From assembly GCA_030386875.1 (NCBI GenBank), contig CM059564.1, positions 71,257,436-71,321,435 of the forward strand: a stretch of DNA of 64,000 bases. The letters run 5' to 3'. The notes below the pieces were generated by a model. The model worked only from the letters and a program-made list of their open reading frames with translations. It was not told the DNA's origin and made no database searches. Each line of letters opens with the position of its first letter. The stretch's first letter is position 1. This DNA comes from Morinoia aosen (taxonomy: Eukaryota; Arthropoda; Malacostraca; Amphipoda; Talitridae). A program made the position numbers and the translations under genes. Shown in pieces: positions 11,965-24,486 of this stretch.

Positions 11965-13599
11965 CTTGAAACAGTTCAAACAAAGGAAATATTGTACCTG
12001 CGTATATTCTACTAATATCTGTAAAATTTGGGTTATCATTTCATGACTGATATTTGCATCGGCCTACTTTTCATTTTAAGTGCTCTGCAGCCCCACATGA
12101 TAACTGCAATTGTTTTACTTAATCACAAATGACTCAGAAGATAAACAATATTTGATCCCAAGTATAAATTAGGGCTCTGCAACCGCTTTCCCATCATTTA
12201 TGTAATTCTTGTCGCTCAAACACTAAGATTGAAAGTGTTCTTATCAAATTATACGAAGCTACGTACATACAGCCTTAATATTCTAATTGATATCGCTACT
12301 ATTTTTCTACCCTATAGGAGTGACATCATTGCTCCCTTCGTTTACTGATGATGAAGGAGGTGATGGAAATACTCTGCAATTATGCTTAAGTTCATATAAA
12401 TTAAGCTTCTACCGAGCAGTAATTAAAGTCCTTCGTCATTTAAAGCGAATTTGTATACAACTAATTATTCGGTCAGTACTTCTATGAATCTAGAGTAACT
12501 TGCTATTTAATGTGAATGGTTTATAATTTGAATATGGTAACAGAAACGTGTTACCATTTGGAACTCGTTGAAATTCTAGTATTCCCTCATCTTAACTAAA
12601 ATAGAGAGGTAACAAAGAAACAATTTGGTACATCTGAAAACTCAAACGCAAATTAATTTGGGATAAAAACTGCTTTTGATAAAGCATGTTGGTAAGCTTA
12701 CATGTTAGTAAGCTTCACCACTTATGTAAATTGTTTTTAATAAAAATTCAAAACGCGTAATTTAAACATTGTAACCACATACGCATTTAGAGAAACACTC
12801 TAAATTAAAATGGCTAGTGAATCAATTTCAATATAATTTCATAATTATTGATAAAATAATTATTTTCTCATTTTTCAACCACAATTTTAGTTTTAGAACG
12901 TGTTGAGAAATAAAAACTTGTGTAAGATCATTTGAGCTACGGTCAAATGATCCTAATTAACCGCTGAGAAAAAAGTAGGTGAGTAGACAGAGTTTGTCAT
13001 GGAGGAATTAATTCATGCGCTGGCTGGATGCAGATGAACTGGTGAGGAGCTCACTACCAATTAAATTGCGCAGTGTGCAACCACACTTTTGCAACTGCGC
13101 CAACCACCTCTCAATCCGTCCAGGTATGTCAGAAGTTTCTCCCTGTAAAAATTGAAGTCATATCAAAGATATTTTGAAAGTTGTTGAACTAGACGAAGTT
13201 GTAACGAGCATTAGTTCGCTCTACGTTTCATCATTAAAAAAATTCATCGATGTAAAAAGTTTAAATTGTTTTTTTTCTACGCAGCCGACATTGAGGAGTA
13301 CAAATAACTTTAAAAATTTTCTTACCAAAGAATTTTCATGGATATTTGCACACGTAATTTTACAATCAACTTATGATACATTCAATCTCCTCATGAAACT
13401 TTGCATACCGAGAGGAAACCTGTACTTTCTGTACAATATACAGCAGTTGCCAATGAGGTTAAACTATATCAGAATAAACCCTTCAATTTCAGAGAAAGAT
13501 GAGACTGGATTAAAAAATTATGTTCGGTAACATTAGAATCCATCATTGTTTATATACTACGAGTGTACACGACCCGTCGGAAAATGAATGGACAGTTCT
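11965..13599. other. AT-rich DNA, nothing assigned
   Basis: A 118-codon frame at 13174-13530 (+) has AT-driven composition and no domain I recognise. At 12290-12490 an acceptor-like CTACCCTATAG precedes a 60-codon open stretch, but no partner exon is evident. Confidence 0.4.
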
Positions 13600-13852
13600 T
13601 TTCACTAAGTCTAAAGATATGAATAACAAACAAATAAGCCCATCCTGATACACCCGCGATAAAAATATTCTTGTACATATGCTACGGTGAAACTCGTATC
13701 ACAGCTAGATACTGTCATTAACCATCCTTAAGAACGTCACAATCACATGCACCAACCAAGCAAGCAACCACTGTGTGTTATAATTTAATTGTTATTAGCC
13801 AAAAAAGTTTTCGTTTTTCATTGCGATTAACGTCAGATTCTTACCAATAGTT

Positions 13853-13895
<43 letters not shown>

Positions 13896-14045
13896 GTATA
13901 TATATCAGTTTTATACCAGTTGAGGTAGGTATGATCCAACAGAGCTAGCATATCCCCATTGTAATAACATTGAAATTACGCACAAAAACGTGTTTATTTA
14001 ATAATTTATAGAACCACCTGGCATTTTATTGTACAGTATGGACTA
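13600..14045 (+). repeat. Unclassified dispersed repeat, copy 1
   Basis: The core reads AATATTCTTGTACATATGC, GTGAAACTCGTATCACAG, then a CATCCTTAAGAACGTCACA block and CCAAGCAAGCAACCACTGTG. The same order recurs at 17270-17560 and, inverted, at 23340-23560. The copy is interrupted by a TA microsatellite. Towards its right end, AATAACATTGAAATTACGCA is shared with copy 2. No coding capacity or terminal repeat is evident. Confidence 0.55.
13855..13905. repeat. (TA)n microsatellite
   Basis: About 50 bases of alternating T and A with two TG interruptions, inside copy 1 of the dispersed repeat. Confidence 0.9.
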
Positions 14046-14069
14046 TAAAAATGTAAACACAACTTAAAA

Positions 14070-15388
14070 TCTATACTATTATAAGAGCCGCGTCCGTCCG
14101 TCTGTTTGTCCGTCCATCCATGTGTCACACTCTTCTAGTCGATAGCATTGAGGGAACAAGGATAAAGCAGAAACAGAAGAAATCATTCTATTGCCTTATT
14201 TTCCTGAGCAATTCAAATCCCTTTAACTTGCATTATGGTATCCAGAATACACAATCGGTTTATTTTGACATTTATAAATTTTCTTTCGAACTTTTTCATT
14301 TGAAATTCATTATAATAGTTTGATTTTTTGATTGATAATGCGAGAAGAATGCAAATTCTTGCAAAACTGCAACTCGAAGCAATGCTGCTCGCCAACGAGA
14401 AGCTAGAGCTAACTTGACCTTTGAACGGCGTTTGGCAATTCTACAGAATTGTTTGACGGGCATTTTTGGCGGGTCGTGGGCACTATAAGAGCCGCGTCCG
14501 TCTGCCCGTCACACTCACCAACAAAAAGTATGTAATGAGCATATCTGTGATGCAAGCTTCATCAATTAATCTTCAATTTCCGGTGTATATAATGCATCAG
14601 ATTCGGTGTCGGAATGAATATCACGAGTACTGTTAGGAGATAGGACCGTGAGTAATATGATTTGTCGAACATTATCATACACTATCACGGGCCCTGGCAC
14701 TCGACCTGACAACTCTAGCGAAATTGAAATTATCATATTTCTTCCGGCCTGTATTTCATTTCGCCCTCTTTCTTATTTAAAAAACGTGGGTGATCTAGTA
14801 TGAATAACCTTGGGTGAAGATACTTCAGTTTCATTTGTTGCATCACACGCAGCGATGTGTATCCTGGTTACAAATCTTTAGGTATGAGTATAAATGAAGT
14901 CCTCCAAGTCGTCCGAAAATTTACCTTCAAATCCAAATTTTCAAATAACTTAACCCATCGTTATGTATCTAATAGAGGAGCAACGTATTTATATCAACAA
15001 CGTCTGCGCAGAAACAAAGAATTTGAAGGAAGTTTGAAATAAATTTGAGCAAAGTTTTCCTGAAAAAAGCTCTCGTTATAACTCGTTATAAATCGTGTTT
15101 TTTTGGAATAAAATTTCGCCATGAACCCTTAAATTTTGTATCATTTATGAACTCATCGAAATTTCATGTGCCATTCACATTTTTACAACTATTATTTTTC
15201 TCATTACTGATCCGACCAATTTTAATGCGGCTTAACACTTTTAGGAAAACATTTTACTCCACCTATTACGATAATCAAAATTAAATAATTTTCATTCATT
15301 GTTAAATTATAAACAATTAAAATTGGTTTTACCTTTTCATGGTTCATACGGTATAGTATTTATACAGTAGTTGCGAAACGCTCGCTAG
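14070..15388 (+). mobile_element. Probable non-autonomous Helitron
   Basis: The 5' end TCTATACTATTATAAGAGCC at 14070 has the TC start and the CTATACTATTATAA consensus of Helitrons, preceded by A. A candidate 3' end is TGCGAAACGCTCGCTAG at 15372-15388 followed by T, giving the expected insertion between A and T and a CTAG terminus, but only a short stem (GCG/CGC) precedes it. A second 5'-like segment, ACTATAAGAGCCGCGTCCGT, starts at 14480. A 46-codon stretch at 14341-14481 rich in Arg, Ala and Glu (AARQREARANLTFERRL) resembles the basic N-terminal regions of Helitron proteins. No Rep or helicase motifs are present. Confidence 0.5.
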
Positions 15389-16555
15389 TACCCCATGGGA
15401 GCGCTCCATAGCATGAAAGGTGAATATAAAGCGGCCGGATAATTTTGAACCATCGCGGAATAAGAAGGGGTAAGACATCTTTGAAACAGCAACTTTGTGT
15501 TTTTGCAGTACGATTAAAACCTTATTACAACTACTTCTTATTTGTCAGAATAAGTGAATTTTTGTGTCTCTGAAAAAATATTTTAAGATGGGAGTAGGTT
15601 AATATTTCTTTAGATGAACCTCCTCTACGCAGTGATGGTTCTTGCTGTCGAGTCACGTGATGCGGTGAAATGCCATTTGGGTAATTGCTACCGAGTCCAC
15701 TCCCCATTTGTGAGAATAGCCACAGGACACAGTGCAGAGGTGGGAGAATTGCGTCTGTGCCTCGTTCAGCAACTCAAGTGAAGGATTTTTTCATGTTAGG
15801 TGAGCCCTTCCCATGTTACTCTTGGTTAGTAAAGTTAAGTTACGTTTGGTGACGTTAGGTTAGGTTCGATTGGCTTACTTAATTTCTTTCTTCAGAACAT
15901 TCGGATACGTTGTGTCATCGTGGGTTATTTTCAGTTGAGTTATGATTGTCAGGCTAGAAATTAGCGAAGCCAATCTTTCTTGATCTACATTAACATTTTT
16001 TCCATTAACGCGGTCTTAGCCGAACTTACAATCTACCACTTCGAGAGGTTTAATTTCACGGACTTTCAAAGCCACGAATAAACTGTGAAAATTGCTTGCT
16101 TTCGCATTATAAAGTTATTTATACCTATGAGTAACAAAAATTGGCTGGGAGGGTTTTCCCTGCTCACTTGAACAATCAGTGAAGTGAAGAATGTCAGTGA
16201 AACGTGAATTTTCATGAGTATTGGTGAGTTTAAGTGAATGTATCTAAATTCCATAATAATCATCGTGGGTCAGAATTCACAGTGGAAATCACATTTTTCA
16301 TTAGATTCTGTCGAAGAGTTTTACCGTTTTTTTGCGGTACTGAAATATTAAAATTAACTAGTGTGCGCTACTCGTCAGAAAAGACGGGATTCGATAGTTT
16401 CCTTAAGGGGAGAGTTCCCTTTACTGAAAAACATTTTTTTATTAAACCTGGAGCAATGAAATTCAATAAACAGATAGAACATGCAAAAATAAATATTTGT
16501 CAATCGTTTAAAAAATAAAATTTTCTTCATAAATAACGAGATATTAAAAAAACGG
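15389..16555. other. Nothing assigned
   Basis: A TTAGGTTAGGTT-type run near 15861-15877 echoes the arthropod telomere motif but is only two units long. The 94-codon frame at 16234-16518 (+) is unrecognised. Confidence 0.4.
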
Positions 16556-16888
16556 AATTTGGGGGGCTTCAAAATGCATCTCCTCGTACAGTATTCAAGT
16601 TACAATGGTTTTGGTGTCATTGGATGCAGAAAAATTTGGGCATTGGAAACTTTATATGGCATTCTTCAAATTTCTAAAATGAAATGAAAAAAGTGAAAAT
16701 TTCTAAGCACTTTTTTGTTCGTAAAATTTTGCACTTGTGACGTCACAAATTTTGATCGAAAATGAATTTTGTATCTCCTCGCCACGTAGAGTTTCGTAAT
16801 TCGCGAGTTTTTCCGCATCCAATGTTACCCATATCATTACTGTAGCTGAAAAACTAACGGAGGAGATGCATTTTGAAACCCCAAAATA
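16556..16888. mobile_element. Palindromic MITE with arms of about 80-90 bp
   Basis: The left arm TTCAAAATGCATCTCCTC...CATTGGATGCAGAAAAA is matched by the reverse complement of the right arm, TTCAAAATGCATCTCCTC...CATTGGATGCGGAAAAA, over about 85 bp with scattered differences. The outer ends are runs of G (GGGGGG on the left; CCCC on the right). Near the middle is the palindrome TTGTGACGTCACAA (about 16736-16749). There is no coding capacity. The superfamily is not clear to me and I could not settle a target duplication. Confidence 0.65.
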
Positions 16889-17068
16889 TGAACATCCGAA
16901 ATAAAAACCATACACAATTTCATTGTGCTTTATTATTATTATTTTTTATGGGGTCAGCTGCGACCCTTGCAATCGTTATACAGTAATAAGAAGCCATAGA
17001 TGACATAGCAACGTCGTCCCGTGAACAGCAAAAATGAGGTGCTACAGGATAAAATTCCCCCTCCGCCT

Positions 17069-17088
17069 CCCCCCCCCCCCCCCCCCCC
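17069..17088. repeat. Poly-C tract
   Basis: Twenty consecutive C, preceded by a short CT-rich lead (CCCCCTCCGCCTCC). The length is liable to sequencing error. Confidence 0.9.
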
Positions 17089-17269
17089 TTCACTTCAAAC
17101 TTCAAACCTCCGTAGCGAACGTACGAACCTCATTTTTTCACAGGATGTACCTGATATCTTTCACTTCCTATAGCAGCTGAAATAAAAATCTCTTTAAAAT
17201 TTCCCTATGAGCACTCTTCCCTTAAATAAATCGCAAGCTAACGATGATTGCAAATATATTCATTCTAGA

Positions 17270-17865
17270 GCAATCATTTAAATATGTTCCTCGATTGAAA
17301 TATTCTTGTACTTTTACACTGTCGAAATTCGTATCTCAGATACGGTCGTTATGCAATATGCATCCTTGAGAACGAAGGACTAGCGAAGTAAACACTAACT
17401 GGGCATTAGTATTTTTAAATAAGTGCACAAAATTCACAAATTTTATGTTTTCAAAGAGATTCCCAGTATAATAACATCGCAGAAATTGCGCACAAAAATT
17501 ACATGCATTCATTTTTTTCGAAATTTAATGATACACACTTCGTTTTATTGTATTAGGAATGTTTGTAATACTTTGTCTCGACCGAATGTAAACTGCATTG
17601 GAGGAAGAACTCATTCGTGGTGAATCATGAAATCTTAATTACAGAGTAACATTACTCCAATATTTGATCTTTTTCATGCACATTTCTCGGTGTTCGATTC
17701 GGGTCTCACAGTACAGTTTTATGAACTCTTCATCATTGCAGTAAACATATGAATGAAACCTGCGCATTCATGGTTGAACGACATACAAGTGCATAGAATT
17801 CTTCACAAATATCATGTGTTCATTGAGATTTCCATTTAAATAACATAGGAGAATTCACCCACAAA
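17270..17865 (+). repeat. Unclassified dispersed repeat, copy 2, with a local duplication
   Basis: AATATTCTTGTACTTTTAC, TTCGTATCTCAGATACGGTC and GCATCCTTGAGAACG follow copy 1 in order. AATAACATCGCAGAAATTGC matches the end of copy 1. A related segment (CATGTGTTCATTGAGATTTC, then AATAACATAGGAGAATTC) recurs about 370 bp further on, at 17815-17865, so part of the unit is duplicated in tandem. Confidence 0.5.
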
Positions 17866-20800
17866 ATTTGTAAATTTAATTAATCATTCATTTCTATATT
17901 TAATTAAGAATAAACCTGGAGTTTTGGCTGGATATATTCAATATTACTCTTTTGTTTTACTTGACGCCATCATTAGATGTATTATTTGGGATGAATATTA
18001 TTTTAGCCTTATTTCCCGTTGAAATTTTATTTCAGTATTCTGGTAAAATATTTCAAACTGTGAGCAAAAACTGTTACAAACTATTTAATAATGAATAATT
18101 AATAATTTTCGTACAATCTACGGTCAACATTCTTTGCTGAAGAAAGAATGAACGCCATAATTTTGCTGAGCACCAAAACTCAAAGGAATAATTTGTAACT
18201 TTTGAAAGTAGAAAAAGCCTGAACTTTATATCGGTGTAATATAAAATATTTAAAACCATAGCTCAACCATACTAATGAAGGTCAACACATTCTTCAAAGA
18301 TCGATGAAACCACACCCACAAAAAGATAGCTTCACATGTAGTGTAAATCAATTATTCAAATGAATATTTTTTAGGCTTCAAGGTTCTGCGTATCCCGAAT
18401 AACATGACCGCTGTTCACCGATAAATGTTAGTAGAAAAATTAAGCCAAGGTATATAATTTTCCGTCAAGACAGTTGCACGCATCGTGTCGCTTCGACACG
18501 TTTCATTAAAATGAGAGGTAAAAAAATGAAATTGAACACCATCAAGGTATTCGTTAGACTGAATTTACCCACAGAAAATTCAAAGAATGCATCACAATGA
18601 TAGTAAAATCGTTATTTCTCCACTGCTCCGTGGAAATCTAGTTTTTCTATGTCAATAAGAGAGCGCTTTAGTAAATATCTACAGGAGTAATGTTGCACAT
18701 CCATTGAGCTTCAGTACTTCGATCAAATGAAATGTAAAGGGCTGAAAGAGAAGACAATGAGGGCAACCAAATACTAATCTAAAAACATTTCGCATTTCAA
18801 AGTCATCCTTCCCTCTAAAAATTCCAGTTATTAGCAAATGCTTATTGAAATTAATAAGGGCTGTTCCTCTCCTCGTACTTCTTCTGCAACAAGATTTTGT
18901 TTGAAATCAAAATATTCTGCTGAGGTTTTGTCACTGAACTTCATTAAAGTGAATCATCTCTCAACCACTTTCATGAAACACCAGGCTCATCTCACGCTAA
19001 GAAGCCTGCACCACGTAGAAAGGCACCCAGTTAAAATTCTCTGCAATGTTTTCAACGGTTTTCCGCACTCAACACGCTCCAATGGTTTTTGCGGTTGATC
19101 GCAGCAAGTTAGGTTTAATGCAGATTCAGCGCCGTGCAGTACCCCTTTTGGCCTGGTTGCAGTGAACCAATCATGGCGACTACCAATTATAGGCAATATT
19201 AGCTTCAGGTACACCACTGCAAGACGTGCTACTCTGAAGCAACGCTCGTCAAATAGTAGCCACTTGCAGCTCAATGCGGTGCGATATCACTTTATGAAAT
19301 TTTCTTGCAGAATTACTGCAGTGGTGCGTGCTGCTTTGGTTCAAGGGTAGTGCGATTTTAGCGTTCGTGACAATCTCACTAACTGCACAGCCGCTGCCGA
19401 ATCACGCTCTCGCTACAACTCCGATAATGCGGCAGTTCTTGCCAATTTTCCATATCACATTCGAACTCGGGTTCCGAATTGTATATATACAGTGTGAACA
19501 AATACCATAAAACCAAGCGTAAAGACAAAGATCACGTAAATGATGAGTGTTCACATCAGGAATTCCATTCTAAAATTCTGCTATAAATCATTAATTTAGA
19601 CATAAACCTTGGTAAAATGTTCTTAAAAATATTCGTAACTTCAGGTGAGTGCCTAATACAAATTTTTTCTGGTCATTCATTTCGTATAATCAAAAACCAA
19701 ATAATAGCTGACCTGTATAAAAGTTTGCTCGGTGCGAAGGAGGCAAAATCTCGATTCTGATAAGATGCCCTGGCCGTAGACTAAATTTTCGGGACGATTG
19801 AGATACTCGTTAAGCAATAAATAGCAGTCTCCCGTCAGAGGGCTTTTTGTTCATTTGAGTTCAGTTTCATAAAGTTTTTAAATGCCATTCTGGAATTCGT
19901 TACTATATAAAAGCGGTTCCGTTATTAATTTCTGTTAAGTTCTAGTTCTACACGTGTTAAAATACGAAGATAGTCACTTATCATTTTACTGAAATGAAAA
20001 CTCAAATGTTAAAGCTCTGTGGGGTCAATAAAAAGCTGCTTTTCGATGTTTCGAATATCATCTTCAGACTACAAAATACAGAAGAAACACTAAGTCATAG
20101 GATAAAGCTATGTAAATCCAAAACTCAAGCTACATCAGAAAGGATGAAAATACTGGTAATCACAGAGCTTGCAGACTAGACAGGACAAATTTTTTGTACA
20201 AGATTGGAATTACAGACGATTAGTTGTTATTGCTCACGCGATATTCGCATGATATTCGCATGATATCGGCACCAGAGATAGATGCGAAATGGAAGAACGT
20301 CTAATTAGGCCACAGTCCTAATGAACAATTTTATGGCAAAAAATCATCTGTATTTTCGTTGACACAGTTTAATATTCAATTCAACTTTAAATTCAATTGT
20401 TGAAAGCAATGTTGAAAATAACAAACATTAACTGGATCGTGTTTTCATTTGGTTTTGGTTAAGTATTTTTTTGAAATTTGTGACTATTTTGTGATACTGG
20501 TTGGTCTGGTTTGTGACTACGAGTTGGTGAGGAGCATAATGAAAACACCCTTAGTGACCAAATATGGCTCATGTCGCAGTCAAAGTGTCAAGAACAACTA
20601 GAATTAGAACAATTTCACTGGAACACGTGTAAAACTAGAACAATTTGAGAAGTTTGAAAAGAAATTTCATTTAGACTTAGACTATAATTTAAACCATTAA
20701 AGAAAGAGGTGCTGCGATTTTTCAAGCCCGACTTTTCGCCTAAGTCAAGAAAGCGAACGCAAATTAAAAATAAACGCTGGGTTTACGAATTGTGATTCGC

Positions 20801-23339
20801 ATACCTATCTCAAAAGTGCTCCTAATGTCTGCCCATACGTGCGTTTCGTATTGAGGTTTTGCGGCAGAAATATCCAGCTATGAATTCTGATTCTTAATCA
20901 CATTTACAATGCATCTGTATGGAGCTATCTGGAACTCGATGTCCCCATTACTTTCTGGAATTTCTCTCGTTCGCCATGAAATGTGAGAAGGTTGACTCAC
21001 TGCTGGTGAATCGAAGACAATTCGTTGGACCAAAAAAGCTACGCGACATCACGTGAGCTGTCGTGCGAGCAATGATAAAGATCGCGCTGCACACGCGATG
21101 GCAAAAAATTGGAATGTAATTCTACTGTGAGTTCTATTATCATCCTTGAAATGAGTTTCAGGTTCATCATATGAAATTATAAAACTTTCAACATTGGTAA
21201 TAACCCATGTGTTTGAATATTTGCTCTCTTGGTCTGTTTGGAGTGAAAAGATATTTTTGAATTTCTGCATGCTCCATCCTGAATTTCACATCGGGGACTT
21301 ATTTCTTGGCGTCCGTTCATAACTGTGTGCAAATATTTAAATTTAAAACTGGGTATTGACTGCTACATAGTCTTGGAAGTTACTAAACACCGAAAAATAC
21401 TCTAACCCTTATTCATATGGCAAAAAATTCTGCAAATTCATTTGTCGCTTTATCAGAGTGTGGTACACATCAGAATTTTCACAGCAGTTTGCAAAGCTGG
21501 CCAATGGCATCTTTGAAACAAATTGGTCATGTTTGAAAAAAAATTCATAATATTGCATCAGTATCAATTACAAAACTCACGTTTCTTGAATAAAGCAATA
21601 TTTTGACACTTCGACTTTAATTGTTAGGAGTATCAAAAAATCTAAATTCTGCTTCAGAAGCATAATTAATAATAACCTAACACAATTTTCTGGCTAGTTG
21701 CGACTAAAGCAAACCATTGATTTTTTGAAATACATTAAATTATGTTTGTAGAACATTATTCATGAGGTCTCCTTCCACTCATCGAAAAAATTCGCTCTGT
21801 AGTCAAATAAAAACCAATTTACTAACATTGCATAGAGATTTTCACTCAAATCTCAGCGCCAACAGCTCACCCTGTGATTTCTAATTAATTACCGTGTTAT
21901 TCCCTTGTATGAAAAAATTACAAGAAACTACCTACTTTACTTGGTGTATGGGTGAAGAACCGGTCGTAGTCATTCGTCAGCATTTTCAGAAATTATTTAG
22001 AAGACATCTGAAAAAAGCATTGATTTTATGTGTCTCTATTTGCTAACAGTGAACAACATCTTTTCTGGGGATAGAGCTCAACTTTCTCGATTTATTTTAT
22101 ATTGAACTTTAGATAAGGGTATGGAGGAAGTTAATATTTTGTCCTGGTTTTGGAACTTATCATTTGGATTTGCCGTAGTGAACAGCCTGATATTAATCTT
22201 AAGTTTCGGCCTGGGAATTAGTTGTCAACATTACACGATTCACCACCGCTTAAGTTCCCCCCTACCAACCGCTTAAGTTCGTAACCAAATATTTGAAATG
22301 CATTTATTTGAAAATAAAACGCATTATGCTTGAGAGGTTGCCGATAGTGTTAAGGGGAGAATACTCCCATTTTTTAAAGTCCTATACTATCCGACCGATC
22401 TTCATGAAACTTTGCATAGATATGTAAAATTGAACAAGGATTAAGATTAGACTCATGTGTTTTTCCAATTTTCCCCATAGAAAACGAGTTATTCAAAGAA
22501 AACGGTAAAATAGGGGGTCTGGGGAAAATCCATGGACTCAATCAGATTTTAAGATACAGAGATAATATTGGTATCAAAAGAAGCAGAATTGTATAACATT
22601 TGAAGGAATAACAAATCATTACCTTAAATAACGTTTTCAATAAATACAGTAATTTAGTATCCGACGTGGTTTCTAGCAGAGCTCCGCGTGAGGGGGCTCG
22701 GTAGGCTGCCGGGCTGGACGCGGGCCGCGAGTGTTGTGCTAGGCATGACTTCTGATGCATAGTTTCTGTACGCGACGTTCACGTCATTCCTGTTGGTTAG
22801 TATATAACCTCTCAGAGGGTTTAAATTCTTGATGGTATGTACGATGCATCGTTGTGAAATCATTTTTAACAGTAGGTATTGAGAAATGAAGAACACCTGT
22901 GTTGTTTATAAAGCTTTTTCTTTGAACAATTAGTTTTTCTTCCTCATTCAACAAATCGATCATTGTGAAGTGGTTATTCAACCGATGTTCAAAAACTTAA
23001 ATTATTCGAAATGCAAACAAAATTTACTACACTGTGGAAAAAGACAATTCATGTATGTTAATTTAAAGCGGAGATAATTATGTTCAATTAAAAAATAAGT
23101 TAGATTTTGTGGGACACCCGGTACAATGAAGCGCCAGGTGCCTTCATAAATTTTCAAACTAATATATATATTTTGGGGCATAATTCCCCCTATGTAACCA
23201 TGATTCGAATCTGCTTGCTTGGATGGTATCATAATTACTATTCGAATAATATGAACAACCTGACATCTGCTCACTTTTGTTTATGCGTAAAAAATATTGC
23301 TTGGAAATTGAATCTATTAAGAAAATGCAGTTTATCGTG
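17866..23339. other. Long stretch without assignable genes
   Basis: Mostly AT-rich. Two patches are less AT-rich: 18840-19480, with short frames on both strands, and 22660-22790, with GC-rich CTCGGTAGGCTGCCGGG-like sequence. Neither shows a domain. At 20238-20262 a short unit, GATATTCGCAT, is repeated twice. No terminal repeats were found. Confidence 0.4.
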
Positions 23340-23560
23340 GTAAAAAGGTATGGCAAATTTATTGAAAACTTTTTGGCCAATGATAATTTGAAATATAATA
23401 CACAGTTGTTGCTTGCTTGCTTGGCGTGAGCACCTGTGACGTTCTTAAGGATGCTTAATGACCGTATCTGTGAGTCGAGTTTCACCACAAGCACACGAAT
23501 ATTTTAATGGCTGGAACTATTTGGATGGATCTATTTGTTTGGTATCTATATATCTTGAAA
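23340..23560 (-). repeat. Unclassified dispersed repeat, copy 3 (inverted)
   Basis: Read on the minus strand it gives AATATTCGTGTGCTTG, GTGAAACTCGACTCACAG, a CATCCTTAAGAACGTCACA block and CCAAGCAAGCAAGCAAC, collinear with copy 1 and closer to it than to copy 2. The match continues with GGCCAAAAAGTTTTC against GCCAAAAAAGTTTTC. Confidence 0.6.
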
Positions 23561-23760
23561 CTTTTTTAAATGACAGTATCGAATCCTGTCATTTTGATGA
23601 ATCATGTACACTAGTAGATATATCTTATTAAAACTTGATTTACAACATTTTGTTGCCAATTTGAAAGTCGTTTGTAAATAAAAAACATAATCACCATATT
23701 TACATGTTGCAACACCTGCAGCAATCAAAAAGTAAAATATTCATCTTATTAACTGTGAAT

Positions 23761-23932
23761 AGGTGGAGTCAGAGTTACAAAACTGTAATAAGATGGAGTC
23801 GGAGTCGGAGTCGCAAAATTTTGGATAGGTGGAGTCGGAGTCGGAGTTGTAAAATTCTAGAATGGTGGAGTCGGAGTCGGAGTCGCCAAACTCTGAAAAG
23901 GTGAAGTCAGAATCGGAGTCGTAAATTTATTC
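23761..23932 (+). repeat. GGAGTC minisatellite, five units of about 36 bp
   Basis: Units of the form AGGTGGAGTCGGAGTCGGAG + TCGCAAAATTTTGGAT start near 23761, 23790, 23827, 23864 and 23899, the outer ones being the most diverged. The block is followed by GATTCCGCAACCCTGG. In reverse that reads CCAGGGTTGCGGAATC, a CAGGGTTG start like some DNA-transposon ends, so the array may be the subterminal part of such an element. I did not find the opposite end. Confidence 0.75.
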
Positions 23933-24486
23933 CTTTGATTCCGCAACCCTGGTCTAATCGCAATGTTTTTGCAGTTAAAAGAACTGTAACAGCATATTTT
24001 CTTTTCTTGGATTAACTGAATACTCTGAATGGATATTTAAATTAGCAAACAATTACACTGAGAGTGTAATAAAGTAAAAACTACATGACTCAAATAGCCT
24101 TCTCTCCTTGTAAAATGCTGACCAATTATTTACCAGTGTCTAGAGCACTGTCTGACGCATATGGTTTCCGCATCCTTGTTAAAAATAGTTTCTAGTTCAG
24201 AAGCGCATTTACAGATCGCATTTCATCCATTCCTATAATTTCGTCTGCCTTGAAAAGGACTAACCAGCCACTACGGCACAGATGAGACGGTCGAAAAAAA
24301 TACATATTGTGTTGTTTTCATGAAGTAATAATGAAGGGTTTCATGTGAGATAAAGCTCAACATGTTCAGTTTTTTAGATTCTTAATAAGGAATTGTATTT
24401 TGCAGTTAGATACTTCTTGATAGTTCATACAATGTTTTTTGCTCACTTTCTTCGTTCAGTTAGCGTAAACTGTACTTCCTACAATA
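23933..24486 (+). other. Upstream region of the fucolectin-like gene
   Basis: This AT-rich stretch lies between the GGAGTC minisatellite and the first coding exon. It should hold either the promoter and 5'UTR or the end of a 5' intron. I see acceptor-like sites at 24396-24405 (TATTTTGCAG) and 24451-24460, and no clear TATA box or initiator at a suitable distance. Confidence 0.3.

Noticed and set aside
15850-15880. Telomere-like TTAGGTTAGGTT
   Set aside because: Two units only, common by chance or in other repeats, with no array.
19338-19352. GGTTCAAGGGTAG as a tRNA/SINE B-box
   Set aside because: No A-box at a suitable distance and no cloverleaf can be drawn.
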